Source of the DNA: Deltaproteobacteria bacterium
GTDB taxonomy: Bacteria; Desulfobacterota; Binatia; UTPRO1
Direction of reading: 5' to 3'
Assembly (NCBI GenBank): GCA_020852955.1
Contig: JADYZW010000019.1
Location: 1-64,000, forward strand
Length of the DNA: 64,000 nucleotides
Part shown: positions 31,781 through 40,746 of the stretch, piece after piece
Layout of the letters: every line of letters starts with the position of its first letter
Position numbering within the stretch: position 1 is the first letter of the stretch
Notes under the pieces: generated by a model
The model's input: the letters and a program-made list of their open reading frames with translations, nothing else
Database searches by the model: none
What the model was told of the DNA's origin: nothing
Program-made: the position numbers and the translations under genes

Positions 31781-31820
31781 TGCGTATCTGCGGTCGTGAG
31801 GCCGCAGATGCTACAGCGGG

Positions 31821-32417
31821 CTACGATCGGCGCAGGTGGTGCGCGACGGCGCGATCGACGTAGCGCGCGAGCATGTCGGTTTCGAGATTGACGCGGTCCC
31901 CGGGTCGTTTCCGGCCGAGCGTGGTCGCCGCCGCCGTGTGCGGGATGACCGCCACGGCGAACGATCGTCGGCCGCAGTCGAAGACCGTGAGGCTGACGCC
32001 GTCGACCGCGATCGAGCCCTTTTCGACGAGAAACCGCGCGAAACCCTTCGGCAGGGAGAAGCGGTAGAGGGCGCTCGCGCCTTCGGGCGCGATGGCTTCG
32101 ATCGTGCCGATTCCGTCGACGTGGCCGAACACGAAATGGCCGCTCAGGCGATCCGAGAGGCGGAGCGACCGCTCGAGGTTCACCGCGTCGCCTCGGCGCA
32201 GAGCGCCGAGGGTGGTCCGGCGCAGGCTCTCGGCGGACACGAGCACGGTGAAGGTCGCGCCGCGGCGCGAGGTTACGGTCATGCACGCGCCGTTCACCGC
32301 TATGCTCTCGCCGGGGACGAGGCCGCGGAACGTGCTCGTGAGCGTCAACTCGGCGGCACTCCGCGATCGGCGGACGGTCGCCACGGCGCCGATCCCCTGG
32401 ATGATGCCGCTGAACAC
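31821..32417 (-). CDS. ribE: Riboflavin synthase, alpha subunit
   Basis: Dismutates two 6,7-dimethyl-8-ribityllumazines into riboflavin and the pyrimidine precursor. The 198-residue protein shows the two lumazine-binding repeats: repeat 1 from FSGIIQGIGAV through GESIAVNGACMTVTS to VNLERSL, and repeat 2 from GHFVFGHVDGIGTIEAI through GSIAVDGVSLTVFDC to VNLETDMLARYV. GTG start. The other rib genes are absent, and no FMN riboswitch is visible upstream; it lies 18 bases after the zinc-finger gene, in the same direction. Confidence 0.95.
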   Translation of the reverse strand: MFSGIIQGIGAVATVRRSRSAAELTLTSTFRGLVPGESIAVNGACMTVTSRRGATFTVLVSAESLRRTTLGALRRGDAVNLERSLRLSDRLSGHFVFGHVDGIGTIEAIAPEGASALYRFSLPKGFARFLVEKGSIAVDGVSLTVFDCGRRSFAVAVIPHTAAATTLGRKRPGDRVNLETDMLARYVDRAVAHHLRRS

Positions 32418-32435
32418 TCGCCGTCCGCGCCGCGG

Positions 32436-32768
32436 TCAGTCCGCGCGCCCGAGGAAGCGCGACAGCCACCCCGAGCTTTCACGCTCCGCGAGCTTGTCGA
32501 CCTCTCCCGAGTCGAGCCACACGCCGTGACCCTGCGGGCACGCGTCGATCTCGACGTCGAGCTTGTGGCGCACCGTGAGCGGTTCTCCGCACTTCGGGCA
32601 GCGCATGCGCGCGAGGTCGCGGACCGCCTGCTCTTCCTGGGCGCCGGCCTGAGCCTTCAGCTTCTGGAGCAACTCCCGGTCGCGGTCGGCGAAGAACTTG
32701 TCCTCGCGCGCCTTTTCGGCGTCGCGCAGCTTGTCGCCGAAGCGATCCTTTTCACCGTCGGGCATCAT
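32436..32768 (-). CDS. zf-TFIIB-type zinc-ribbon protein
   Basis: 110 residues: an N-terminal charged helical half (RDAEKAREDKFFADRDRELLQKLKAQ) and a zinc ribbon with C57-P-K-C60 and C77-P-Q-G-H81, followed by GVWLDSGEVDKL, the hallmark of this small-protein family. The role is unknown; it may bind nucleic acid or protein. It overlaps the upstream PGPGW gene by 17 bases and precedes riboflavin synthase. Confidence 0.85.
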   Translation of the reverse strand: MMPDGEKDRFGDKLRDAEKAREDKFFADRDRELLQKLKAQAGAQEEQAVRDLARMRCPKCGEPLTVRHKLDVEIDACPQGHGVWLDSGEVDKLAERESSGWLSRFLGRAD

Positions 32769-33006
32769 CGGCCTCCATGGGGGTTACGGACTGCGGTTCG
32801 TGGGGGTTCGATCGCCGCCAGCCGACGCGCCTTTCGACGTACTCGAGGAGCGCCTTGCAGTGACGATTCTCCGAGGACAGCAAGGTCAGACCTCCGATCA
32901 AGAAGGGGATCTGAGGGATGAGCGGCAGCATCAACCCGACGACGCCGAGGATCAGGAGCGCAACCCCGAGCGAGATCTTTCCGACCCTCCAGATGTGATG
33001 CGTCAT
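32752..33006 (-). CDS. PGPGW-like small membrane protein
   Basis: 84 residues with two transmembrane helices separated by a tight turn: ISLGVALLILGVVGLMLPLIPQ and IPFLIGGLTLLS, followed by a basic cytoplasmic tail. The LPLIPQIPFLIGGL turn matches small putative transmembrane proteins of the PGPGW/DUF454 type. Function unknown. It is the first gene of a unit with zf-TFIIB and riboflavin synthase. Confidence 0.75.
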   Translation of the reverse strand: MTHHIWRVGKISLGVALLILGVVGLMLPLIPQIPFLIGGLTLLSSENRHCKALLEYVERRVGWRRSNPHEPQSVTPMEADDARR

Positions 33007-33026
33007 CGCGTCGCCACGCCGTGGCG

Positions 33027-33056
33027 ATTGTAGCGGCCGATGCGGCGGATCGTCAA
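33027..33056 (-). promoter_or_regulatory. Strong candidate promoter of the PGPGW-zf-ribE unit
   Basis: TTGACG (33056-33051), 18 bases, TACAAT (33032-33027) on the minus strand; the best -10 in the window. Confidence 0.7.
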
Positions 33057-33159
33057 TTATGGCGCGACGTTGAGGGAGCGTCGCCGCGCCGTCCGCACGG
33101 GCGGCGCGCGCGACGCGTGCTCTTGCGGCTCGCCAGTCGATGATTACCTCTGAGGGACC

Positions 33160-35787
33160 ATGAACGTCGAACGGCTCACGCAGAAATCTCAAGAGGCCCT
33201 CCGCGACGCACAGACCCTGGCGGTCCGCAGGAACCATCAAGGTGTGGACGTCGAGCATCTCCTCGCCGCCCTGCTCGCCCAGCCCGAGGGGGTCGCTCCC
33301 GTCCTCCTCGAGCGCGCCGGCGTGCAGGTTCCCGACCTCCGCGACCGCGTCGAACGCGAACTCGCGCGCATCCCCCAGGTGACGGGGCAGGGGTCCGGCG
33401 GAACGCCGTACCTCGCGCAGCGTCTCGCCAAGCTCCTGGCGCAGGCCGAAACCGAAGCCGCGAACCTCAAGGACGAGTACGTGAGCGTCGAGCACCTCGT
33501 GCTCGCCATGCTCGAAGAAGCGGGAGCCTCCGGACGCACGCTGAAGCAGGTCGGCCTCACCCGCGACAAGCTCATGGGGGCGCTCCGCAGCGTACGCGGC
33601 AATCAGCGCGTGACGAGCCAGGATCCGGAATCGACCTATCAGGCGCTCGAGAAGTTCGGCCGTGATCTGACCGCGCTTGCCGGGCAGGGCAAGCTCGACC
33701 CGGTGATCGGGCGCGACGAGGAAGTGCGCCGCGTCGTCCAGGTGCTGTCGCGCCGCACGAAGAACAATCCCGTGCTGATCGGCGAGCCGGGAGTCGGCAA
33801 GACCGCGATCGTCGAGGGTCTCGCCCAGCGCATCGTGCGCGGCGACGTGCCGGAGGGCCTCAAGGACAAGCGCGTGATCACTCTCGACATGGGCGCGCTC
33901 GTGGCCGGAGCCAAGTATCGCGGCGAGTTCGAGGAGCGCCTGAAGGCCGTGCTCAAGGAGGTGCAGGCCGCCGAAGGGGACGTGATCCTCTTCATCGACG
34001 AGCTGCACACGGTGGTCGGCGCGGGCGCGGCCGAGGGAGCAATGGACGCGAGCAACCTCCTGAAGCCCGCGCTCGCCCGCGGCGAGCTCCATTGCATCGG
34101 CGCGACCACCCTCAACGAGTACCGCAAGCACATCGAGAAGGACGCCGCCCTCGAACGGCGGTTCCAGCCGGTTCTGGTCGGCCAGCCGAGCGTGGAGGAA
34201 ACCATCTCCATCCTGCGCGGCTTGCGGGAGCGCTACGAGCTGCATCACGGCGTCCGCATCAAGGATGCCGCCCTGGTGACGGCGGCCGTCCTCTCGGACC
34301 GCTACATCAGCGACCGCTTCCTGCCGGACAAGGCCATCGATCTCGTCGACGAGGCCGCGGCGAAGCTCCGGACGGAGATCGACTCCCTGCCCGCCGAGCT
34401 CGACGAGGTGTCGCGCCGCGTGATGCAGCTGGAGATCGAGCGCGAGGCGCTGCGCAAGGAGACCGACCGCGCGTCAAAGGAGCGGCTCGAGCGCCTCGAG
34501 AAGGAGCTCGCGGATCTCCGGACCGAGAGCGATCGCCTGCGGGCGCAGTGGGAGCGTGAGAAAGGCGGCGTCGCGCGGCATCGCCAGCTGCGCGAGCAGA
34601 TCGAGGCGACGCGCGTCGAGATCGAGAAGGCCGAGCGGGCCTACGATCTCAACAAGGTGGCCGAGCTCAAGTATGGGAAGCTCGCCGGGCTCGAGCGTGA
34701 GCTCGCCGCCGAAGAGCAGACCTTGGAGCAGGCGAAGGAGCAACCCGCGGGCTCGCGCCTGCTCAAGGAGGAGGTGGACGAGGAGGACATCGCCGAAGTG
34801 GTCGCGCGCTGGACGCACATTCCGGTCGCGAAGCTCATGCAGGGCGAGGTGGAGAAGCTCCTCGGGCTCGAGGCGCATCTCCACGAGCGCGTCGTCGGCC
34901 AGGACGAGGCGGTGCGCGCCGTCGCGGACGCCGTCGTCCGCGCCCGCTCGGGCCTCAAGGATCCGAACCGGCCGATCGGCTCGTTCATCTTCCTCGGGCC
35001 GACCGGCGTCGGAAAGACCGAGCTTGCCCGCGCCCTGGCGGAGTTCCTCTTCGACGACGAGCACGCGATGATCCGCATCGACATGTCCGAGTACATGGAG
35101 AAGCACACGGTGGCGCGGCTCATCGGTGCGCCACCGGGCTATGTCGGGTACGACGAGGGCGGTCAGCTCACGGAGGCGGTACGCCGCCGTCCGTACTGCG
35201 TGATCCTCTTCGACGAGATCGAGAAGGCGCATGGTGATGTCTTCAACGTCATGCTGCAGATCCTGGACGACGGCCGCCTCACGGACGGCCACGGTCGGAC
35301 GGTCGACTTCAAGAACAGCGTCGTCATCATGACGAGCAACATCGGAAGCCCGGTCATTCTCGGCTACCGCGGGGGCGCGGCTCCCGAGGCGTACGACGCG
35401 ATGAAGCGCGAGGTCCTCGAGGCCCTGCGGGGTCATTTCCGTCCCGAGTTCCTGAATCGCGTCGACGAGATCGTCGTATTCCATGGCCTGTCGCGGGAGC
35501 AACTCGCGACCATCGTCGAGATCCAGCTCGGTCGGCTGCGCGAGCGGCTCTCCGAGCGCAAGATCACGCTCGAACTCACGGAAGCGGCCCGGCAGCATTT
35601 CGCGAACGCGGGATACGACCCGGTCTACGGGGCGCGTCCGCTGAAGCGTCTGCTGCAGCGAGAGATCGAGACCAACCTGGCGCGCAAGATCCTGGCGGGC
35701 GAGGTGCGCGAGGGATCGCGCGTCGTCGTGGACGCGACGCCGGGGGGAACGCTCTCGTTCTCCGCCGTCGCGGCGGGCGAGGAGTGA
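33160..35787 (+). CDS. clpB: ClpB, ATP-dependent disaggregase
   Basis: Hsp104-type AAA+ hexamer that extracts polypeptides from aggregates with DnaK. The 875-residue protein has the Clp-N repeats (1-145), AAA1 with Walker [10 protein letters not shown] (near 208) and [13 protein letters not shown], the long middle coiled coil (about 410-525), AAA2 with GPTGVGKTE (near 612) and [12 protein letters not shown], and the C-terminal D2-small domain ending in [21 protein letters not shown] 33160 matches the [14 protein letters not shown] family start. I could not identify a clear heat-shock promoter or CIRCE element in 33060-33159. Confidence 0.97.
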   Translation: MNVERLTQKSQEALRDAQTLAVRRNHQGVDVEHLLAALLAQPEGVAPVLLERAGVQVPDLRDRVERELARIPQVTGQGSGGTPYLAQRLAKLLAQAETEAANLKDEYVSVEHLVLAMLEEAGASGRTLKQVGLTRDKLMGALRSVRGNQRVTSQDPESTYQALEKFGRDLTALAGQGKLDPVIGRDEEVRRVVQVLSRRTKNNPVLIGEPGVGKTAIVEGLAQRIVRGDVPEGLKDKRVITLDMGALVAGAKYRGEFEERLKAVLKEVQAAEGDVILFIDELHTVVGAGAAEGAMDASNLLKPALARGELHCIGATTLNEYRKHIEKDAALERRFQPVLVGQPSVEETISILRGLRERYELHHGVRIKDAALVTAAVLSDRYISDRFLPDKAIDLVDEAAAKLRTEIDSLPAELDEVSRRVMQLEIEREALRKETDRASKERLERLEKELADLRTESDRLRAQWEREKGGVARHRQLREQIEATRVEIEKAERAYDLNKVAELKYGKLAGLERELAAEEQTLEQAKEQPAGSRLLKEEVDEEDIAEVVARWTHIPVAKLMQGEVEKLLGLEAHLHERVVGQDEAVRAVADAVVRARSGLKDPNRPIGSFIFLGPTGVGKTELARALAEFLFDDEHAMIRIDMSEYMEKHTVARLIGAPPGYVGYDEGGQLTEAVRRRPYCVILFDEIEKAHGDVFNVMLQILDDGRLTDGHGRTVDFKNSVVIMTSNIGSPVILGYRGGAAPEAYDAMKREVLEALRGHFRPEFLNRVDEIVVFHGLSREQLATIVEIQLGRLRERLSERKITLELTEAARQHFANAGYDPVYGARPLKRLLQREIETNLARKILAGEVREGSRVVVDATPGGTLSFSAVAAGEE

Positions 35788-35790
35788 TCG

Positions 35791-35815
35791 GGGGTCGGTT
35801 CCGGTCCGCGACCCT
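35791..35815 (+). terminator. Hairpin after clpB
   Basis: GGGTCG (35792-35797) pairs with CGACCC (35809-35814), with one further G-U pair outside. It runs into the -35 of the TetR gene. Confidence 0.4.
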
Positions 35816-35857
35816 TGCGTGCGGAGGTCGGGTTTCGTAGCGTTGCGACGCCCGACT
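35815..35857 (+). promoter_or_regulatory. Promoter and candidate auto-operator of the second TetR gene
   Basis: TTGCGT (35815-35820), 17 bases, TAGCGT (35838-35843). GTCGGG (35827-35832) and CCCGAC (35852-35857) form an inverted repeat around the -10, with an inner GCGT/ACGC pair (35840-35851). Confidence 0.6.
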
Positions 35858-35861
35858 TCGT

Positions 35862-36449
35862 ATGGATGCGCGCCACAAGATCCTGTCCTCGGCGACCAAG
35901 CTCTTTTCGAAGCAAGGGTACGCCACCACCTCGCTCGCGCAGGTCGCCAAGGAAGCGCACGTTTCGAAAGCGCTCATCTTCTGGCATTTCGCGAGCAAGG
36001 AAGATCTGTTCCGCACCTCGCTCACCGAGTCGCTCGCGCCGTACTCGATCGACGTGCTCGAGGCGCTCTCCGGGCTCGGCGAGTTCGAGCAGATCGGCAA
36101 GCTGATCGATGTCTACTTCGAGTTCGTCAGCCAGAACGTGTACTCGGTGCGGTTCCTGCTCTCGCTCGTCGTGCGGGAGGAGAAGAACCTCGACGACGTG
36201 CTCGAGCGGACGACCGAGCTCTTCCGCGTCTATCGCAATCTGCTTGCGGACATCCTGCAGGCCGGACGCGCGAAGGGCGTGTTCCGCGCCAGCGTCGCCC
36301 CCGAGGCGGACGCGACGCTGATCATGGCGACGCTCAACGGCATCCTCGTGCAGGGGTTCGCGGCGAGCAGCCTGCAGGCGGATCCCAAGCCGCTGCTGGA
36401 GCACATGAAGATCGGTCTCGCCGAACGGCTGCTCGCGCGAAGCGCGTAA
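35862..36449 (+). CDS. TetR/AcrR-family transcriptional regulator
   Basis: 195 residues. The N-terminal helix-turn-helix reads ILSSATKLFSKQGYATTSLAQVAKEAHVSKALIFWHFASKEDLF (about 6-50), a clear TetR signature, and the C-terminal part is a ligand and dimer domain. An inverted repeat surrounds its own -10, suggesting autoregulation. The next gene has its own predicted promoter. Ligand and targets unknown. Confidence 0.9.
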   Translation: MDARHKILSSATKLFSKQGYATTSLAQVAKEAHVSKALIFWHFASKEDLFRTSLTESLAPYSIDVLEALSGLGEFEQIGKLIDVYFEFVSQNVYSVRFLLSLVVREEKNLDDVLERTTELFRVYRNLLADILQAGRAKGVFRASVAPEADATLIMATLNGILVQGFAASSLQADPKPLLEHMKIGLAERLLARSA

Positions 36450-36478
36450 TTGCAAAGCCGTTTTCTTTCGCATATGGC
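36450..36478 (+). promoter_or_regulatory. Candidate promoter of the 170-aa hypothetical gene
   Basis: TTGCAA (36450-36455), 17 bases, TATGGC (36473-36478), directly after the TetR stop codon; supports a start at ATG 36489. Confidence 0.5.
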
Positions 36479-36488
36479 AGCCGCCGGT

Positions 36489-37001
36489 ATGCGCGACTGG
36501 GTACGTGCCGTCGCCGAGAAGGCCGAGCGCAAGATGGCCTCGAACGGCCGTGTCGGACGGCGCGCCAATCGCGAGAAGGAACGCTTCACGCTCCGCGCGC
36601 GGCACGTGAAACAGTTGTTCACCGACGTCGAGGGGCTCGCGAGCGCCATCAACAAGGAGCTTGCCGAGCAGGCGATCAAACTGCATCGCGCCCTCAATCC
36701 GAAGAACCTCGGGGGCATCGAGGTGCCGGACGGGGCGCGACTGGCGCTCGAGTTCCTGGAGCGCCGGCTGGAAGTCGTCGTGCAGCCGCTCGCCTCGATC
36801 GGCGGGAAGCCGGCGCCGCTCGGGCCGCTGGCGACCGCGTCGATCATCCAGTACGACCGCTCCGATCCGTCGGCGGCCGATTGGTTCGATCTGTCGCTAC
36901 GCGACGACGGCGCGTGGCTGCGGAAATCGCCCGACGGCGGTGCGGGGGCCTCCTTGACCGAGAAGGACGTCCAGCAGCTGATCGAGTGGCTGGTCAGCTA
37001 G
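36489..37001 (+). CDS. Hypothetical soluble protein
   Basis: 170 residues from ATG 36489 (MRDWVRAVAEKAERK); ATG 36474 is the alternative but overlaps the predicted -10. It has no membrane segment. A basic N-terminal helix is followed by RHVKQLFTDVEGLASAINKELAEQAIKLHRALNP, then a mixed region LALEFLERRLEVVVQPLASIG and a C-terminal strand-rich part with SIIQYDRSDPSAADWFDLSLRDDGAWLR. I do not recognise a family. It lies downstream of a TetR regulator. Confidence 0.65.
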   Translation: MRDWVRAVAEKAERKMASNGRVGRRANREKERFTLRARHVKQLFTDVEGLASAINKELAEQAIKLHRALNPKNLGGIEVPDGARLALEFLERRLEVVVQPLASIGGKPAPLGPLATASIIQYDRSDPSAADWFDLSLRDDGAWLRKSPDGGAGASLTEKDVQQLIEWLVS

Positions 37002-37014
37002 TGTCCGGGCCTAG

Positions 37015-37506
37015 CTAATTCAACTGCAGGCGGATCGCCGCCAGCGCGCCCTGCGCGAACCGAGACGTCGCGTCGAGCTCGAGCGCGCGCTCGAACTCGA
37101 CGATGGCGCGATTGAGCAAGCCCTTGGCCCAGTAGATCCGGCCGAGATTGCAGTGCGGATAGTGGCGCGCTTCGTAGCGCTTCGCGTGCACCGCCTTGTC
37201 GAGCCACGGAATCGCGTCGTCGAGCTTCCCCTGCTTCAGGAGATATGACCCGATGTCGTTGTAGGGGTTGCCGAACTCCGGGTCGAGCGCGATCGCCTGC
37301 TTGCACTCGGCGATCGCGTCCTCGAGCCGGTCGAGAAAGCTCAACGCCCACCCGAGGAACGTATGGGCCTCGGCGGTCGGTCGGCTCGCGATCGACTCCT
37401 GGTAGCGACTGATCGCAGCCTCCAGGTCTCCCGCCATGTGCAGGCGGTACGCCTCGACGAACAACTGGTGCGCGCGGCGCAGACGGTCGGAGGACTCCTC
37501 GCTCAT
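37015..37506 (-). CDS. TPR-repeat protein
   Basis: 163 residues made almost wholly of tetratricopeptide repeats: RLHMAGDLEAAISRYQESIASRP, EAHTFLGWALSFLDRLEDAIAECKQAIALDP, PYNDIGSYLLKQGKLDDAIPWLDKAV and a fourth repeat around NLGRIYWAKGLLNRAIVEFERALEL. It has no signal peptide or membrane segment, so it is probably a cytoplasmic protein-interaction scaffold. ATG 37506 overlaps the stop of the phosphatidylcholine synthase gene (ATGA). Confidence 0.88.
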   Translation of the reverse strand: MSEESSDRLRRAHQLFVEAYRLHMAGDLEAAISRYQESIASRPTAEAHTFLGWALSFLDRLEDAIAECKQAIALDPEFGNPYNDIGSYLLKQGKLDDAIPWLDKAVHAKRYEARHYPHCNLGRIYWAKGLLNRAIVEFERALELDATSRFAQGALAAIRLQLN

Positions 37507-38222
37507 GATCGGCCGGTCGCCTGAAGCCAGAACGACACGCCGCAATAATACGCCGGGTAGGCGAGGCTCGCCCAGAGCAGAAGTGCGGGGGCGTCGGGCA
37601 ACGTCCAGATCGCGTAGAGCATGGCCAGGCCCCACACCGCACCGAGTCCGATCGCCGACCGCCGGAACCGGGAGGCGCGCGACGGATAGAGGAACTTGAG
37701 GGGCGCGAACACCAGCGCGGCCAGCCCGACGACCCAGAGCGCGGTCACCTCCGGAGAGACGCGCAGCCCGTACGCGTAGAACGCGACGACGTTCCAGTAG
37801 GAGGGAAAGCCGCGAAAATAGTGATCCTCGGTCTTCGCGTCGCTACGACAAAATCCATACGCACTCGCGAGCAGGGGGGCGGCCGCCACCCAATGCGCGT
37901 ACGGCGCCGGAAAGAACCCGCCGAGGTGCAGCAGGACGATCGGCACCAGGACGTAGGTCAAGTAGTCGACGATGTCGTCGAGTCGGGCGCCGTCGTAGTA
38001 CGGCAGCACCCGCTTGACGCCGACCGCGCGCGCGAGCGCGCCGTCCGTGCAGTCGATCGCGAGCGCGACCGCGAGCAAGCGGAAGACGTCGGGGAACCGG
38101 TGCTCGGCGGCGGCCGCCAGGGCCAGGTACGCGATCACCGCCCCGCTCGCCGTGTAGGCGTGGACCCCCCAGGCGGCTGCGCGACGCAGCGCGCTCGGCG
38201 GCTCGGTCGTGGCGCCCCGCAC
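37503..38222 (-). CDS. pcs: Phosphatidylcholine synthase (CDP-alcohol phosphatidyltransferase)
   Basis: Condenses CDP-diacylglycerol with choline to phosphatidylcholine in the inner membrane. The 239-residue, multi-helix protein carries the CDP-alcohol motif D-x2-DG-x2-AR (DCTDGALAR) and the following D-x3-D pair in RLDDIVDYLTYV. The Pcs-specific parts are AWGVHAYTASGAVIAYLAL at the N-terminus and DHYFRGFPSYWNVVAFYAY. The GTG start at 38222 lies 5 bases after the thiolase stop. The enzyme needs choline from outside; no choline uptake gene is in the window. Confidence 0.9.
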   Translation of the reverse strand: MRGATTEPPSALRRAAAWGVHAYTASGAVIAYLALAAAAEHRFPDVFRLLAVALAIDCTDGALARAVGVKRVLPYYDGARLDDIVDYLTYVLVPIVLLHLGGFFPAPYAHWVAAAPLLASAYGFCRSDAKTEDHYFRGFPSYWNVVAFYAYGLRVSPEVTALWVVGLAALVFAPLKFLYPSRASRFRRSAIGLGAVWGLAMLYAIWTLPDAPALLLWASLAYPAYYCGVSFWLQATGRS

Positions 38223-38227
38223 CGTCT

Positions 38228-39406
38228 TCAGCGCTGGCGTTCGACGATCATGGCGATCGCTTCGCCGCCTCCGAGGCAGAGCGTCGCGAGCCCGAACCGG
38301 GCGCGGCGCTCGTCGAGCGCGCCGAGCAGCGTGGTGAGCACGCGAGCGCCGCTCGCGCCGATCGGATGCCCGAGGGCGATCGCACCCCCGCGGATGTTGA
38401 CGTCCGAGGGGTCGAGATCGAGCGCACGAACGGCGGCGAGCGCGACGACCGCGAACGCTTCGTTGATCTCGAAGAGATCGATGTCGGAAAGACGAAGGCC
38501 GGCGCGATCGACGACGCGGAGGATGGCGTCGACGGGAGCGATCGGGAACTCGGCGGGCGCGCGTCCGGCGACGGCCGTCGCGACGATGCGCGCCCGCGGT
38601 CGGGCGCCGTAGCGAACGGCCGCCGCTTCGCTTGCGACGACGAGCGCGGCCGCGCCGTCGGCGAGCGTCGAGGCGTTCGCGGCCGTGATCGTCCCATCGT
38701 TCTCGAAGCTCGGATGGAGACTCGCGACGCGCTCGAAGTCGACCCGGCTCGGCTCCTCGTCCTCGTGGACGGCGACCGGGCCGTCGCGACCCGGAACGTC
38801 GACGGGGACGATCTCGCCGACGAAGGCGCCGGAGGCAGCCGCAGCTTGCGCGCGTCGATAGCTCTCGACCGCGTAGGCGTCCTGGGCCTCGCGACCGATC
38901 GCTCGATCGCGGGCGCAGCGCTCCGCGGCCCTCCCCATGTGGAAGTCGTTGTACGGATCCCACAGGCCGTCGAGGATCATCGCGTCGAGGAGCGGGCCGT
39001 GGCCGAGACGTTGGCCGTCGCGCGCGCTCGGCGCGAGGTAGGGCGCGCGCGACATGCTCTCCATGCCGCCGGCCGCGACGAGGTCGGCTTCGCCGAGGCG
39101 GATCGACTGCGCTGCCAGCGCGATCGCCATCAAGCCCGAGCCGCACACCTTGTTCACGGTGAGCGCCCCGTGGCTGTGCGGCAGGCCGGCGGCGAGGCCC
39201 GCTTGCCGGGCCGGCGCCTGGCCGAGGCCGGCCGCGATCACATTGCCCATGATCACCTGTTCGATGGCCTCGGGGGGAACCCGCGCGCGTTCGACCGCCC
39301 CCCGCAGGGCGGCGGCGCCGAGCTCGGGCGCGGTGGGTCGGGAGAGCGTGCCGCGAAACCCGCCGATCGGCGTTCGCGCGGCGCTCAGGAGGTAGGCGTC
39401 ACCCAT
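38228..39406 (-). CDS. Thiolase (acetyl-CoA C-acetyltransferase/3-ketoacyl-CoA thiolase)
   Basis: 392 residues, standard for thiolases. The nucleophile is C88 in VNKVCGSGLMAI, and the second half contains EINEAFAVVALAA, the GGAIALGHPIGASGAR histidine motif and the second active-site Cys in TLCLGGGEA. It can run synthetically (acetoacetyl-CoA formation) or degradatively; the surrounding gene set does not decide. It is followed closely by pcs and a TPR gene in one transcript, an unusual combination. ATG 39406 is preceded by a TTGATG-17-GACAAT promoter. Confidence 0.93.
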   Translation of the reverse strand: MGDAYLLSAARTPIGGFRGTLSRPTAPELGAAALRGAVERARVPPEAIEQVIMGNVIAAGLGQAPARQAGLAAGLPHSHGALTVNKVCGSGLMAIALAAQSIRLGEADLVAAGGMESMSRAPYLAPSARDGQRLGHGPLLDAMILDGLWDPYNDFHMGRAAERCARDRAIGREAQDAYAVESYRRAQAAAASGAFVGEIVPVDVPGRDGPVAVHEDEEPSRVDFERVASLHPSFENDGTITAANASTLADGAAALVVASEAAAVRYGARPRARIVATAVAGRAPAEFPIAPVDAILRVVDRAGLRLSDIDLFEINEAFAVVALAAVRALDLDPSDVNIRGGAIALGHPIGASGARVLTTLLGALDERRARFGLATLCLGGGEAIAMIVERQR

Positions 39407-39430
39407 GGGCGGTGGTTGCGAGCGCCGCGA

Positions 39431-39459
39431 ATTGTCGCAACTTCGTCCGCCGGCATCAA
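39431..39459 (-). promoter_or_regulatory. Candidate promoter of thiolase-pcs-TPR
   Basis: TTGATG (39459-39454), 17 bases, GACAAT (39436-39431) on the minus strand. Confidence 0.6.
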
Positions 39460-39472
39460 CCTCGCGCGGGCG

Positions 39473-40648
39473 TCAGCGCGCGCGTGGAACGCGCGGAGCG
39501 AAGAAGTAGAGCTCGCCCGGCGAGCGCAGGCTCCCGGCGGTCGTCGCGGCATCGACGGCATCGCCGAAATAGACGTCGACGCGCCCGGGTCCGCGAATCG
39601 CGGCGCCGGCATCCTGGTTCAGGACCAACCGGGACAACGCGACGCCCGGTCCCGCTTTGGGAACGGCGACGAAGGCGAGCGCGCCGGACGGGAAGACCGC
39701 CGGGTCGGTGGCGATCGTGCGTCCGGCCGTGACCGGGACCCCGAGGCTCCCGAGCGGCGGGCCGTCGAGCATCCGGAAGAAGACGTAGCGGGCGTTGGTC
39801 CGCAGAAGGTCCGGCGCCTCCTCGGGATGGTCGCGGAGCCATGCGCGAATCCCCGCCATCGATGCCTGATCGAGCGCGAGCGCGCCGCGGTCGACGAGCA
39901 CGCGTCCGATGCTCGTGTACGGTCGACCGTTCGAGGCCGCGAAGCCGATCGTGCGGCGGGTCCCGTCGGGGAAGGCGAGCACGCCCGAGCCCTGGATCTG
40001 GACGAAGAAGAGCCCGACCGGGTCGTCGACCCACGCCAGCACGGGCCCGCCGCCGCCGGCCTCGATCTCGGTGCGCGTCGGGTAGGGAGCGAGCGTCCCC
40101 TCGGCGGCGCGGCCGACGATCTGCTCGCGACAGGCGCAGGGAGCCCCGAAGTCGGCGAGCGCCGCCGTCAGGAGATCCGAGGGGCGGCCGAGCACCGGTA
40201 CGCGAAAGCGGGCGTCGCGGATCGCGCGCGCCGGAAGGGTGGGAAGGTAGTAGCCGGTGAAGGTCACGTGCCCGGGCGGCGTCGCCCGGTAGACCTCGAA
40301 TCGGCGGTCGAGCTCGGTGGCGAGCTCGGCGGGCGAGGGCGCGCGCGCCAGGACTTCGGCGAGGCCTTCCAGCGCCGCGCGCATCTCCCCGGCGGTGCGC
40401 GTTGCCACCCCGAACGAGAGCGAGCGGTCCGGCGGCAGGCGGGCGAAATAGCGGATGCTCTCCCCGACCGCCGCCGCGAGGCTCGCGCGATCCCCGTCGT
40501 CCGCGAGCACGGGGGCGGTCGGGAGGAGGCGAAGCGACGCTCCGGGCGGGCGTAGGGTCGGCGCGCAGGCGGCGACGCTCAGCAGCACCACGGCCGCGAT
40601 CCAGGGAACGACCGGCCGCGCGCGCGTTGACACCGAGAAAGCAACCAT
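39473..40648 (-). CDS. mltA: MltA, membrane-bound lytic murein transglycosylase A
   Basis: Cleaves peptidoglycan to 1,6-anhydro muropeptides in the periplasm. The 391-residue product has a lipoprotein signal (PWIAAVVLLSVAAC, lipid Cys near residue 28). The MltA domain follows, with FTGYYLPTLPA, PYPTRTEIEAGG, AWVDDPVGLFFVQIQGSGVLAFPDG and IGRVLVDRGAL. The C-terminal 3D domain has the three conserved Asp in LNQDAGAAIRGPGRVDVYFGDAVDA. ATG 40648 gives the correct signal peptide and lies inside an inverted repeat (GTTGACA/TGTCAAC). Confidence 0.95.
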   Translation of the reverse strand: MVAFSVSTRARPVVPWIAAVVLLSVAACAPTLRPPGASLRLLPTAPVLADDGDRASLAAAVGESIRYFARLPPDRSLSFGVATRTAGEMRAALEGLAEVLARAPSPAELATELDRRFEVYRATPPGHVTFTGYYLPTLPARAIRDARFRVPVLGRPSDLLTAALADFGAPCACREQIVGRAAEGTLAPYPTRTEIEAGGGGPVLAWVDDPVGLFFVQIQGSGVLAFPDGTRRTIGFAASNGRPYTSIGRVLVDRGALALDQASMAGIRAWLRDHPEEAPDLLRTNARYVFFRMLDGPPLGSLGVPVTAGRTIATDPAVFPSGALAFVAVPKAGPGVALSRLVLNQDAGAAIRGPGRVDVYFGDAVDAATTAGSLRSPGELYFFAPRVPRAR

Positions 40649-40654
40649 GTCAAC
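40626..40654. repeat. Inverted repeat over the mltA start
   Basis: GTTGACA (40626-40632) and TGTCAAC (40648-40654) are perfect 7-base arms separated by 15 bases. The right arm contains the first base of the mltA start codon. It could be an operator or a fold in the mltA mRNA. Confidence 0.4.
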
Positions 40655-40746
40655 TATCGCGCGGTTGCGCGCCTCCACGGGCACCGTCGGCGCGCGGGAT
40701 GGTGTGAGGAGGGCGGGACGGATGTCCCGCGGGTGAGGAGGGGAAG

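Noticed and set aside
31780..31900. FMN riboswitch before riboflavin synthase
   Set aside because: ribE is downstream in a minus-strand unit starting at 33006; no RFN element was seen upstream of either.
33060..33159. Heat-shock (sigma-32 or CIRCE) promoter before clpB
   Set aside because: TTGCGG at 33123 and GATTAC at 33142 are spaced wrongly for sigma-70 and do not match the sigma-32 or CIRCE consensus.
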